Shown here: positions 25,103 through 32,300 of the stretch, in pieces
Layout of the letters: each line of letters opens with the position of its first letter
Position numbering within the stretch: the stretch's first letter is position 1
DNA from: Phycisphaerae bacterium
Lineage (GTDB): Bacteria > Planctomycetota > Phycisphaerae > Phycisphaerales > SM1A02
Direction of reading: 5' to 3'
NCBI GenBank assembly: GCA_016795035.1
Contig: JAEUIT010000078.1
Coordinates: 1 to 39,840 of the forward strand
Length of the DNA stretch: 39,840 nt
The notes under the pieces: model-generated
What the model saw: the letters and a program-made list of their open reading frames with translations, nothing else
The model's database searches: none
What the model was told of the DNA's origin: nothing
Position numbers and translations under genes: made by a program

Positions 25103-25837
25103 TCAGTTCGCGTCGACCCAGCGGATCGCGCCGGTCTCGAGGTCGTACACGCCGCCGGCGATCACCAGATCGCCCTTCGCGACGCGCTCGCGGAGGACGT
25201 CGCTGTACTCGAGGATGTCCCGCATCGTGATGCGCACGTTGGCGTCGAGTGCCGCGTTGAGAAGCGCCTTGTTATGCGAGTCGAACGGTCCCTGCGGACA
25301 CTCGGTCTTCGCGGCATCGACCGCCGGCGCGAGGTTGGCGAGCGTGTCGGTGAGGTTTCCGAGCTGCACCTGATCGATCGCACCCTTGACCGCGCCGCAG
25401 TTCGTGTGGCCGAGGACGACGATCGCCTTCGCGCCGGAGACCGCCGTCGCGAACTCCATGCTGCCGAGGATGTCGGTGTTCTCGAAGTTGCCGGCGATGC
25501 GGGCGACGAAGATGTCGCCGAGCCCTTGATCAAAGACGACTTCGGGCGGCACGCGCGAGTCGACGCAGCCGAGGACGATCGCCTTCGGGTACTGGCCCGC
25601 CGACGCGGGTTTCACCTGCGCGCGGTAATCGAAGCCGACGGTCTTGCCGCGCACGAAGCGCTCGTTGCCGGCCTTGAGCTCCGCCACGACCTCAGCGGGC
25701 TTGAGCGCTTTCTGCTCGTCGCTCGTGAGAACCGCCGTGCGCGCCGAATCAGACGCACTGGTGCGCGCGGGGCCCGAGGAGCAGGCGGCCAGACTAGCCG
25801 CGACGAACGCGGCAACGACGAAGGGACGGCTTCGCAT
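25103..25837 (-). CDS. Lipoprotein beta-class carbonic anhydrase
   Basis: 244 residues. The ATG at 25837 gives a lipoprotein signal (PFVVAAFVAASLAAC, lipobox Cys19). The catalytic domain carries the zinc ligands of beta carbonic anhydrases: the Cys and Asp-Arg pair in GCVDSRVPPE, and the His/Cys in GHTNCGAVKG. It interconverts CO2 and bicarbonate. A lipid-anchored periplasmic form is less usual than cytoplasmic types. The open frame extends upstream to 25951, but that part lacks any signal and looks spurious. About 150 bp separate the start from the four-helix-bundle gene. Confidence 0.92.
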   Translation of the reverse strand: MRSRPFVVAAFVAASLAACSSGPARTSASDSARTAVLTSDEQKALKPAEVVAELKAGNERFVRGKTVGFDYRAQVKPASAGQYPKAIVLGCVDSRVPPEVVFDQGLGDIFVARIAGNFENTDILGSMEFATAVSGAKAIVVLGHTNCGAVKGAIDQVQLGNLTDTLANLAPAVDAAKTECPQGPFDSHNKALLNAALDANVRITMRDILEYSDVLRERVAKGDLVIAGGVYDLETGAIRWVDAN

Positions 25838-25987
25838 CCGGGGGAGCGTAACGTGGGGATGATTGCCGGTCACTAGGAGTCGTTGGCCTGTCTGCCGACA
25901 GAGAATCGACGCGGCAGAAGGTCCGCGGCGAAGACGCGAACGCGAGGTCACGCGCGCCGGACGTACTTCCGACCCGCTTTCGCCGGC

Positions 25988-26353
25988 TCAGGGAACCTTC
26001 CGTTTGGGTATCCCGCGAATGAGACCGTTGATCATTCTGCAGATCTCGTCGAGCTCTGAGTACAGGACGGCGTGGTCCGTGTCGTTGACCAGCGATCGTC
26101 GACGGGACAGCTCGAGTAATGCGACGCACTCGTGCGCCGAGCCCCGTGCAATGCCGAAGAACTGGCCACGGTCGCCGGGAGCGAATCGTCCGTTTCCCTC
26201 GGCGATGTTGGTTGCGATCGAGATGGCGGCTCGGGTGAGCTGGTCGGCGAGAACGCGGTGGCCGCGAGGAAACGCTGCCGCGCGACGGACGAGGTCGTCG
26301 GCGAGGTCGACGGCGCGTCGATAGACATCGAGATTCTCGAAGAGGAAGGGCAT
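25988..26353 (-). CDS. Four-helix-bundle (S23-type) protein
   Basis: 121 residues. The sequence FENLDVYRRAVDLADDLV, then DQLTRAAISIATNIAEGNGR and FFGIARGSAHECVALLELS, is the standard pattern of the small helical proteins first seen in 23S rRNA intervening sequences and later found as free-standing genes. Their function is not settled. Here the gene is free-standing, beside a duplicated repeat block and tRNA-Pro, and no rRNA is visible. It may be a mobile passenger (inference). Start is ATG 26353. Confidence 0.88.
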   Translation of the reverse strand: MPFLFENLDVYRRAVDLADDLVRRAAAFPRGHRVLADQLTRAAISIATNIAEGNGRFAPGDRGQFFGIARGSAHECVALLELSRRRSLVNDTDHAVLYSELDEICRMINGLIRGIPKRKVP

Positions 26354-26417
26354 GTCCTCTTCAAGAAAGAGCGCAGAGGCGAGCTCATGCGCGCGGAGTG
26401 CGAAGATTCGAGAAAAA

Positions 26418-26469
26418 AGCAGCGGAGGAGAGCAGCGCCGGAGAGCAGCGCCGGAGAGCAGCGCCGGAG
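26418..26469. repeat. 13-bp tandem repeat (AGCAGCGCCGGAG)
   Basis: Three identical 13-bp units occupy 26431-26469. A fourth, with two mismatches, precedes them at 26418-26430, and AGCAGCAGAAG follows. It is a purine-rich simple repeat in non-coding DNA upstream of the four-helix-bundle gene. The unit length is not a multiple of three, so it is not a protein repeat. Confidence 0.85.
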
Positions 26470-26484
26470 AGCAGCAGAAGAGAA

Positions 26485-26608
26485 CAGCAGAACAGCCGAG
26501 GCAGACCGCGGCCGCTCGGGCGCCTTTCTGCTGCTCTGCTCTCTGTGGCGGCTGCTCTCGATTGAAAGACGGCCGCCTTACGGCGGCCGTCTTTCAATCG
26601 GGGCGGCC
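26485..26608. repeat. Repeat copy 1 of 124 bp: hairpin plus the last bases of tRNA-Pro
   Basis: This segment is nearly identical to 26673-26796, offset by 188 bp, with only a handful of substitutions near its left end. It holds a 19-bp perfect hairpin (26559-26577 with 26582-26600, loop TTAC) and then CGGGGCGGCC, which equals the 3' end of the tRNA-Pro gene; identity stops there. Looser similarity continues left (GCGCGG...CGAGAAA at about 26391 and 26631), so the duplicated unit may be about 200 bp with the tandem repeat expanded in this copy. The 3' tRNA fragment here is a truncated remnant. Confidence 0.85.
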
Positions 26609-26672
26609 TTCGTCAATCGGCCCCCTATGCGCGCGGGGCGTTGAGACTCGAGAAAGGAGCACCTGGCGAGAC

Positions 26673-26796
26673 CAGCAGAGCAGCCGAAGCAGACCGCAGC
26701 CGCTTGGGCGCCTTTCTGCTGCTCTGCTCTCTGTGGCGGCTGCTCTCGATTGAAAGACGGCCGCCTTACGGCGGCCGTCTTTCAATCGGGGCGGCC
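26673..26796. repeat. Repeat copy 2 of 124 bp, ending inside the intact tRNA-Pro
   Basis: This is the partner of 26485-26608. Its right end runs into the intact tRNA gene, so this is the parental arrangement. It carries the same simple GCTGCTCTGCTCTC stretch and the same hairpin. Confidence 0.85.
26747..26788 (-). terminator. Hairpin directly downstream of tRNA-Pro
   Basis: A perfect 19-bp stem (CGATTGAAAGACGGCCGCC with its complement) has a 4-nt loop. On the minus strand it begins at the last bases of the tRNA gene. The stem has A/T-rich ends and a GC core, like a bidirectional terminator, and would end the tRNA transcript. An identical hairpin is at 26559-26600. Confidence 0.75.
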
Positions 26797-26859
26797 GGAT
26801 TTGAACCGACGACTTCTTGCTCCCAAAGCAAGCGCTCTACCAAGCTGAGCTACACCCCG
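26786..26859 (-). tRNA. tRNA-Pro (anticodon TGG)
   Basis: The minus strand folds into a full cloverleaf of 74 nt: acceptor CGGGGTG with CGCCCCG, D arm GCTC/GAGC, anticodon stem CTTGC/GCAAG with loop TTTGGGA (anticodon TGG), 5-nt variable loop, T arm GTCGG/CCGGC with TTCAAAT, and discriminator A. CCA is not encoded. It reads CCA and, by wobble, other proline codons. It is divergent from the uracil-DNA glycosylase gene. Confidence 0.96.
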
Positions 26860-26889
26860 GTGTGGCCTCGCATCGTACCGCGAGCGAGA

Positions 26890-27714
26890 ATGCGATCGAT
26901 GCCTGTCGTCGAGATCGCAGAACGTCTTCGTGACGCCACCGCCGCGCTCCGGTTCGGCGCGCCGGTCGCGTTCACCTATCGGCCGCTGACCTACGCCTGG
27001 GAGGCGCATCGGCGCTATGTCGAGCGGTACGCGCGGCGCGGCATCGAGGCGCTCTTCGTCGGCATGAATCCCGGGCCGTTCGGCATGGCGCAGACAGGCG
27101 TGCCGTTCGGCGAAGTCGCGGCGGTGCGCGACTTCCTCGGGATCGAGGTGCCCATCGCGGCGCCGAAGGGGACGCATCCCAAGCGGCCGGTCGAGGGTTT
27201 CGCGTGCACGCGCAGCGAAGTGAGCGGACGCCGCGTGTGGGGCTGGGTTCGCGACCGCTTCGGGACCGCCGACGCCTTCGCGGATCGCTTCTTCATCTGG
27301 AACTGGTGCCCGCTCGCGTTCGTGACCGACACCGGGGCGAACCTCACGCCGGACAAGCTGCCGGCGGCGTCGCGATCGAAACTCGACGTTGCATGCGACT
27401 CCGCGTTGCAGGCGATCGTCGCCGAGTTGCGGCCTCGGCTCGTGATCGGCTTCGGCACCTTCGCAGCGGCACGCGCACGCGCGGCGCTCGGTCCCGACGG
27501 TCCGGCCATCGGTTCCGTCCTGCATCCGAGCCCGGCGAGCCCGGCCGCGAACCGCGGGTGGGTGCCGGCGGTCGAGCTCGGGCTCGCACAATTAGGTATT
27601 TCCGTGGACGGAAGTCGCCGCGATTCGGCGTCCGCCGCCAAGCCTTCGCAATCTTCGCGAAAGAAGAGTTCCGGCCGAGGCTCTTCGTTGGTAGAGTCGC
27701 GGACGACGCGGTGA
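26890..27714 (+). CDS. SMUG-type uracil-DNA glycosylase
   Basis: 274 residues from ATG 26890; ATG 26899 is also possible. The catalytic motif is FVGMNPGPFGMAQTGVPFGE (Asn60), followed by GTHPKRPVEGFACTRSEVSGRR with its intercalating region, and the second active-site motif is HPSPASPAANRGW (His212). This is the SMUG branch of uracil-DNA glycosylases, which removes uracil and oxidised pyrimidines from DNA. A 39-residue basic, Ser-rich tail follows the domain (from about 236). One perfect word copy (27399, SALQAIV) and one with a single core change (27382) lie 17 bp apart here, the closest pair in the window. Confidence 0.9.
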   Translation: MRSMPVVEIAERLRDATAALRFGAPVAFTYRPLTYAWEAHRRYVERYARRGIEALFVGMNPGPFGMAQTGVPFGEVAAVRDFLGIEVPIAAPKGTHPKRPVEGFACTRSEVSGRRVWGWVRDRFGTADAFADRFFIWNWCPLAFVTDTGANLTPDKLPAASRSKLDVACDSALQAIVAELRPRLVIGFGTFAAARARAALGPDGPAIGSVLHPSPASPAANRGWVPAVELGLAQLGISVDGSRRDSASAAKPSQSSRKKSSGRGSSLVESRTTR

Positions 27715-27783
27715 CCGGGCCGGGCCGCCGCGTCGGCCGACGGTTTTCTGTCGGCGCGCACGTCGAAAAGGGCGAGATCGATC

Positions 27784-28644
27784 ATGGCGGGGATTCCTAC
27801 GACACCATTCATGCAGGCCTCTCTTCATGAGGTCGCGCGAAAGACGGCCTCCGAACGCGGTGACGGCGCGTCTCCGGCACGAGCGCACGAGCGAGTCGTT
27901 CCGCCGGGCGGCATCGCGTGGAACGAGTACGCGTCGCCCGACGTCGGCCGCTCGCGCGAGTTCCTGTGCGGGCTCTTCGGCTGGACGGCGCGGCGCAAGG
28001 AGTTCGGCCACGAAGGCGCCTACGAGACGTTCGTCTTCAACGGTCGCGACGTCGCCGGGCTTCTCTCGGTCAGCGACCTCGAAGGCGGCAGCGGGCGCGC
28101 GGGCTGGTATCCCGTCTTCCGCGTGCAGCACGTCGACCTCATGGCCGCGAAAGCGTGCGAGCTCGGCGCGACGCTCGTGTGCCAGCCCTCCGGCATCGCA
28201 GGCCTCGGTCGCCACGCGATGCTCGCCGGCCCGAGCCAGGGGCGGATGGCGCTTCTCGACGGACTCGACGGCCGCGTGCCGCTCGGCGTCGGCTGCGTGA
28301 CGTGGAACGAGTTGCGAGTATCGCGGCCTTCGGCGACCGGCCTCTTCCTCTGGCAGACCTTCGGCTGGAACTCCGAGTCGTACCTCGACGACCGCGACGG
28401 CATGGTCGTGACGTTCCGCGTGGGCGACGACCGCGTCGCATCGATGCGGAAGTCGCGCGGCGACGAATCGAGCCGCTGCCTGCCGTGCGTGCAGGTCGGC
28501 GACGTGACGAGCACACTGCGGCGCGCTCGCGAACTCGGCGGCGTGCTCGCCGAGGAGCGCGTCGACGATCCCGTCCTCGGGCACTACGCGCGGCTCGTCG
28601 ATCCGCTCGGCGTCGATCTCATGGTCTGGCGCGCGGCGAGCTGA
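27784..28644 (+). CDS. VOC-family protein with two glyoxalase-like domains
   Basis: 286 residues. Two tandem vicinal-oxygen-chelate units are visible: the first at about 40-155 (WNEYASPDVGRSREFLCGLFGW ... VQHVDLMAAKACELGATLV), the second at about 170-285 (TWNELRVSRPSATGLFLWQTFGW ... VGDVTSTLRRARELGGVL ... LVDPLGVDLMVWR). Similar proteins are annotated as glyoxalase/bleomycin-resistance-like, with no fixed substrate. The first ~35 residues are not part of the fold, so a later start is possible. It converges on the peptide-binding protein gene, with 43 bp between stops. Confidence 0.85.
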   Translation: MAGIPTTPFMQASLHEVARKTASERGDGASPARAHERVVPPGGIAWNEYASPDVGRSREFLCGLFGWTARRKEFGHEGAYETFVFNGRDVAGLLSVSDLEGGSGRAGWYPVFRVQHVDLMAAKACELGATLVCQPSGIAGLGRHAMLAGPSQGRMALLDGLDGRVPLGVGCVTWNELRVSRPSATGLFLWQTFGWNSESYLDDRDGMVVTFRVGDDRVASMRKSRGDESSRCLPCVQVGDVTSTLRRARELGGVLAEERVDDPVLGHYARLVDPLGVDLMVWRAAS

Positions 28645-28687
28645 GCCGCGACGGGCCGAATCGCGACGGGCTGAGTCACGACCGGGT

Positions 28688-30595
28688 TCAGCCGCTCGTC
28701 GTTGCAGCCGGCGCCGACTTCTTCGGCGCCGCGTCGCCGGTCGCGCGGTGTATCTGGCCGAGGTATTGGTCGAGGCGCGGGTGATGCGTGAGGCCGCGCA
28801 CGCGTCCGGGCTCGTACATGTAGACCGTCACGAACGTGCAGAGCGGCACGACCGGAGGCTCCTCCTCGAGCAGGAAACGCTCCGCCTCGGTGAGGAGGTC
28901 GAGCCGCTTCCCCGGATCGAGCTCGCGCGCGGCTGCATCGAGCATCGCGTCATAGCGCGGGTTGTTGTACTTGTAGTCGTTGTTGCCGTCGGTCGAGCGC
29001 GCGATGTCGAGCCAGGTCGTCGGGTCGCCGTAGTCTCCGTACCAGCCGCCTCGCGCGATCATGAAGCGTCCGTCCTTCCGTTCCGTGCTGAAGTCCTTGG
29101 GCTCCTTCGCACGGACTTCCACGCGCACGCCGAGGCCCTCTTGCCACATGTCGCGGAGCGCGAACGTCACGCCGCGATAGCGGGGGCTTCCGGTCGAGTA
29201 GAGAAGGTCGACCGTCATGAATGGCTTGCCGTTCGCGTCCTCGACGAATCCGTCGCCGTCGCGGTCGGTCCAGCCCGCGTCGGCCAGCTCCTTGCGCGCC
29301 CGTTCAATATCGAACGGAAGCCCTTGGGGGCTCGTGTATCCGTCGATCGAGCCCGGCGGCACGAGGACCGTCGACGCCGGCTCGCCGAGCCTCGTCACGC
29401 GGCGCACCAGCAACTCGCGATCGACCGCGCGCGAGAACGCGCGGCGCACGCGCGGGTCGGCGAACGGATTCGACTCGCCCGTCCAAAGCGTGGGGCGGCA
29501 GTTGAAGGCGTAGAAGTCGGTGCCGAAGGCAGGCAGTCCGTGAATGTTGCGGCGCTCGCCCGGCCCGGGTGGCGGAAGCGCGGCGAGGGCGTCGTCGATC
29601 GAGAGGCCCTTGGCGCGAAGGGCCTCGAGTTCGCTCGCGTAGCGCGACTCGTAGCGCCGCCGCTCCTCGAGCATGTCGGCGCGGTACTCGGCGAGAACGT
29701 CGGTGACCCAATCGATGGCGCCCGACTCGGTCGCCAAGACCATCGTGTTCGGATCCTCGATGATGCGGATCTCGACCGAGTCGGCTGCAACGTGGTCCTT
29801 GTTCCAGTAGTGCGGGTTCTTGTCGAGGCGCATGTCGCGCTTGTAGCGCCACGCGGTGACGACATAGGGCCCGTTCGTGACGATCCGCCCCGGCTTCGTC
29901 CACGAGTGGTCCTGGAGCAGCCGGCCGGTCGCGGGGTCGAGGCTCGTGAACCGCTCGACGGTCGCCGGATGCACCGGGCTCAGCGGACCAAATGAGACGA
30001 GGTCGAGGAAGTAGGGGATCGGCTGCGCGAGCGTGACGACCAGCGTGCGGTCATCGGGAGCGCGGAGGCCGACCGTCTCGCGGAAGCGGCGATCGGTCTC
30101 GTCGCGAAGCGCCTTCGCGGCCTCGGGCGATCCCTTGCCTGCGGCCTGATACTCCGCGAGCGCGTTGGTGCGCCACTCGAAGAGCTCCGTCGCCCCTTCG
30201 ATCCCGAGCAGGAAGCCCGAGTAGTCCGCCGCCGTGTCGGGGAGGATCGCCCGCTTCCACGCGTACACGAAGTCGCCTGCAACGACGGGATCGCCGTTAC
30301 TCCACTTCGCGTTGTCGCGGAGGTGAAACGTGTAGGTGCGGAGGTCGTCGGACACCTCCCATCGATCCGCCACGCCGGGAATCGGCTTGCAGGTCTCGTT
30401 GTCGAGCGAGACGAGCGTCTCGTAGAGCCCCGTCATCAGCCGGATGTCGTGCTGCCAACTCACGCGCTGCGGGTCGAGCGTGAAGGCGTCGGAGCGCTGG
30501 CCGATCACGATGTCGGCAGGCGGGCGCGGATGATCCGCGCTCACTGCAACGAGGAGCAGCGCGACGAGAACGACGATCGGGAGGAGGAAACGCAC
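28688..30595 (-). CDS. Peptide ABC transporter substrate-binding protein (OppA/DppA type)
   Basis: 635 residues, SBP_bac_5 family. The N-terminus is a signal peptide or anchor (FLLPIVVLVALLLVAVSA) with no clear lipobox. Typical blocks are TLDPQRVSWQHD, LYETLVSLD, YTFHLRDNAKWSNGDPV, GPYVVTAWRYKRDMRLDKNPHYW, AFNCRPTLW and RGGWYGDYGDPTTWLDI. It should bind oligopeptides outside the membrane. No permease or ATPase gene is adjacent, so it is an orphan here. A near-copy of the word (30543) encodes LLVAV in the signal peptide, and a perfect copy (28695) forms the C-terminal PAATTSG before the stop. Confidence 0.92.
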   Translation of the reverse strand: MRFLLPIVVLVALLLVAVSADHPRPPADIVIGQRSDAFTLDPQRVSWQHDIRLMTGLYETLVSLDNETCKPIPGVADRWEVSDDLRTYTFHLRDNAKWSNGDPVVAGDFVYAWKRAILPDTAADYSGFLLGIEGATELFEWRTNALAEYQAAGKGSPEAAKALRDETDRRFRETVGLRAPDDRTLVVTLAQPIPYFLDLVSFGPLSPVHPATVERFTSLDPATGRLLQDHSWTKPGRIVTNGPYVVTAWRYKRDMRLDKNPHYWNKDHVAADSVEIRIIEDPNTMVLATESGAIDWVTDVLAEYRADMLEERRRYESRYASELEALRAKGLSIDDALAALPPPGPGERRNIHGLPAFGTDFYAFNCRPTLWTGESNPFADPRVRRAFSRAVDRELLVRRVTRLGEPASTVLVPPGSIDGYTSPQGLPFDIERARKELADAGWTDRDGDGFVEDANGKPFMTVDLLYSTGSPRYRGVTFALRDMWQEGLGVRVEVRAKEPKDFSTERKDGRFMIARGGWYGDYGDPTTWLDIARSTDGNNDYKYNNPRYDAMLDAAARELDPGKRLDLLTEAERFLLEEEPPVVPLCTFVTVYMYEPGRVRGLTHHPRLDQYLGQIHRATGDAAPKKSAPAATTSG

Positions 30596-30639
30596 CCGTC
30601 GTTAGGGTAAACGCGACGGCGCGTTCGCCGAACGGTCCG

Positions 30640-31785
30640 TCAGCGATACGGCGTCTGCGAGACAGTCGCCTTCCAGTTCGACAGTTCCTTGCCGAAGGCG
30701 GCGGCATCGCCGCTCGTCCACGCGCCGCTGAAGGCCTTGCCGGTGCCGCCCGCACTATTTCGTGCGGCCGCGTCGGCGAGGCCGAGGAGCGGCTCAATGA
30801 AGCCGATGAGCGATTGCGCGGCGGCGTCGAGCGAGGCATCGCGGTGACCGGCATCCCACTGCGACTGGAGCGCGGCGAGCGCGTCGACGAGGGCCGGGGC
30901 GAGGGTGACGCCGAAGGTCTTGAGGTCCTTGCCCTTGAGGCCGGAGTTCAGCCACTCGTTGCGGAGGCGGATCACGATCTCCTTGATCGCGTTCACCGTC
31001 TCGGTCGGGTTCGGCGACTTGGCGAGCTTGCCGGCGACGCTCCGAAGGATCGCAACCTGCGAACTGCGGGCGAGCGCGGCGCTCGAGACAGGGGCGGCGG
31101 CGATGCTGTTGCCGACCGCCTGACGCTGGGCGATGCCGCCCAGGGCATCGACCTGGCGGATGATCACGAGCTCGTTGGGCTCCATCGCGGCGGCCGCCTC
31201 GATCAGGCGGATCGTGCTGTCGAACTGCGGCTGCTGAAGGTTCGCGTCGCCCAAGGCTTCGCCAAGGAGACCCGCGGCCGCAAGGCGCTTCTCCGCAAGG
31301 GGTTCGCGGTCCTGGGAGATGCGCGACGCGAGGAGCGCCACGGCGTCGGCGGTCCGGATGAAGCGAACGACCTGCATCGCATGGATCGCCCGGCGAAGGT
31401 CCTTGCCTTCGACGATCGGCTTGAGCTTCGGAAGCGCGGCGGTCGAGTAGTACGAGAAGAAGGCCGGCGTCGCGGTGAGGTCGCGGAGCGGATCGGTGAG
31501 GATCCGGCGGGCGTCATCGAGGTCGCGGGTGCCGTCGCCCTCGGCGAGCTGCGTGATCCAGGCGTCGAGGAAGGTCTCGAGGTCCTTCTGGTCGGAGGCC
31601 GACAGGCTGCCCTGCGCGCTCACGATCGAACGGGAGAGGGCGTTTGGCGCGTTCTGCGCGGCAACGGTGAGAGTCGCAACGCTGACCGTCGGCGACGTGG
31701 CGGCACCGGAAGCCTCCGCGAGGACCGCAAACGCGAGCGTGCTGACCGAGGCGACGAGAGCGGGGAAGATCGGGACCTGCGGCAT
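30640..31785 (-). CDS. Secreted protein of unknown function, helical-repeat-like
   Basis: About 381 residues from ATG 31785, which gives a signal peptide (FPALVASVSTLAFAVLAEASGAA). The mature part is helical and Ala/Leu-rich, with repeated segments such as RRAIHAMQVVRFIRTADAVALLASR and EKRLAAAGLLGEALGD that look like HEAT-type repeats. I recognise no family. The open frame continues upstream on the same strand, but that part lacks a signal and is probably spurious. The gene is divergent from the large TPR-like secreted gene and lies 44 bp upstream of the peptide-binding protein on the same strand. Confidence 0.6.
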   Translation of the reverse strand: MPQVPIFPALVASVSTLAFAVLAEASGAATSPTVSVATLTVAAQNAPNALSRSIVSAQGSLSASDQKDLETFLDAWITQLAEGDGTRDLDDARRILTDPLRDLTATPAFFSYYSTAALPKLKPIVEGKDLRRAIHAMQVVRFIRTADAVALLASRISQDREPLAEKRLAAAGLLGEALGDANLQQPQFDSTIRLIEAAAAMEPNELVIIRQVDALGGIAQRQAVGNSIAAAPVSSAALARSSQVAILRSVAGKLAKSPNPTETVNAIKEIVIRLRNEWLNSGLKGKDLKTFGVTLAPALVDALAALQSQWDAGHRDASLDAAAQSLIGFIEPLLGLADAAARNSAGGTGKAFSGAWTSGDAAAFGKELSNWKATVSQTPYR

Positions 31786-32300
31786 CGATTTCGGGGGTCT
31801 GTCTGTGGTGTTCAGGATCGCGCGGGGGTTCTGGGGATCGTGCGAGACGAACTCGTCGACCTGAGCCTCCGCGGCGTGGCCGCGCCTCGGTCGCCCGAAT
31901 GACGTGGCACCACGCGTGATGGACCCCCAACGGTCCCCGAAGATGGCGTCCAGACGTCGTCCAAGGGGGCGAGGCGTGAGGGATCTTCGTCGAGCGAACC
32001 CGGGGAAATTGCTGACCGTACCCGCGCTCCCGGAGGGTGTCAACGAATCGTGCGGACTGCGTTCACGTCCGGATGCCGATCGCAGGTCCGGCCGTGACGC
32101 TCGTGCATTCCCCAAACGACGCATCGCCGTCATCCCCAGCGTCGGACGCGGTCAAGGCCATCGATCGACGCGCGACGCCCGAGATACTGCGGTCGAAGGT
32201 CCCGAAGGGCCGACGACAGAGACGACCGCTCAGTGCCGAGAACCCAAAGATCCCAATGAAGGCAACCGCTCGACCCCGACATCCCGGCTCCATCCGTCGC
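31786..32300. other. 515-bp divergent intergenic region
   Basis: This lies between the starts of two divergent secreted-protein genes and should hold both promoters. I see no RNA gene, repeat, hairpin or word copy. Open frames cross it on both strands as upstream extensions of the flanking genes, and longer N-termini cannot be ruled out. Confidence 0.4.

Noticed and set aside
26418..26469. Possible CRISPR array
   Set aside because: The units are 13-bp tandem repeats with no unique spacers, and no cas gene is near.
28688..30595. An opp/dpp transporter operon
   Set aside because: Only the binding protein is present; the flanking genes are not permease or ATPase genes.
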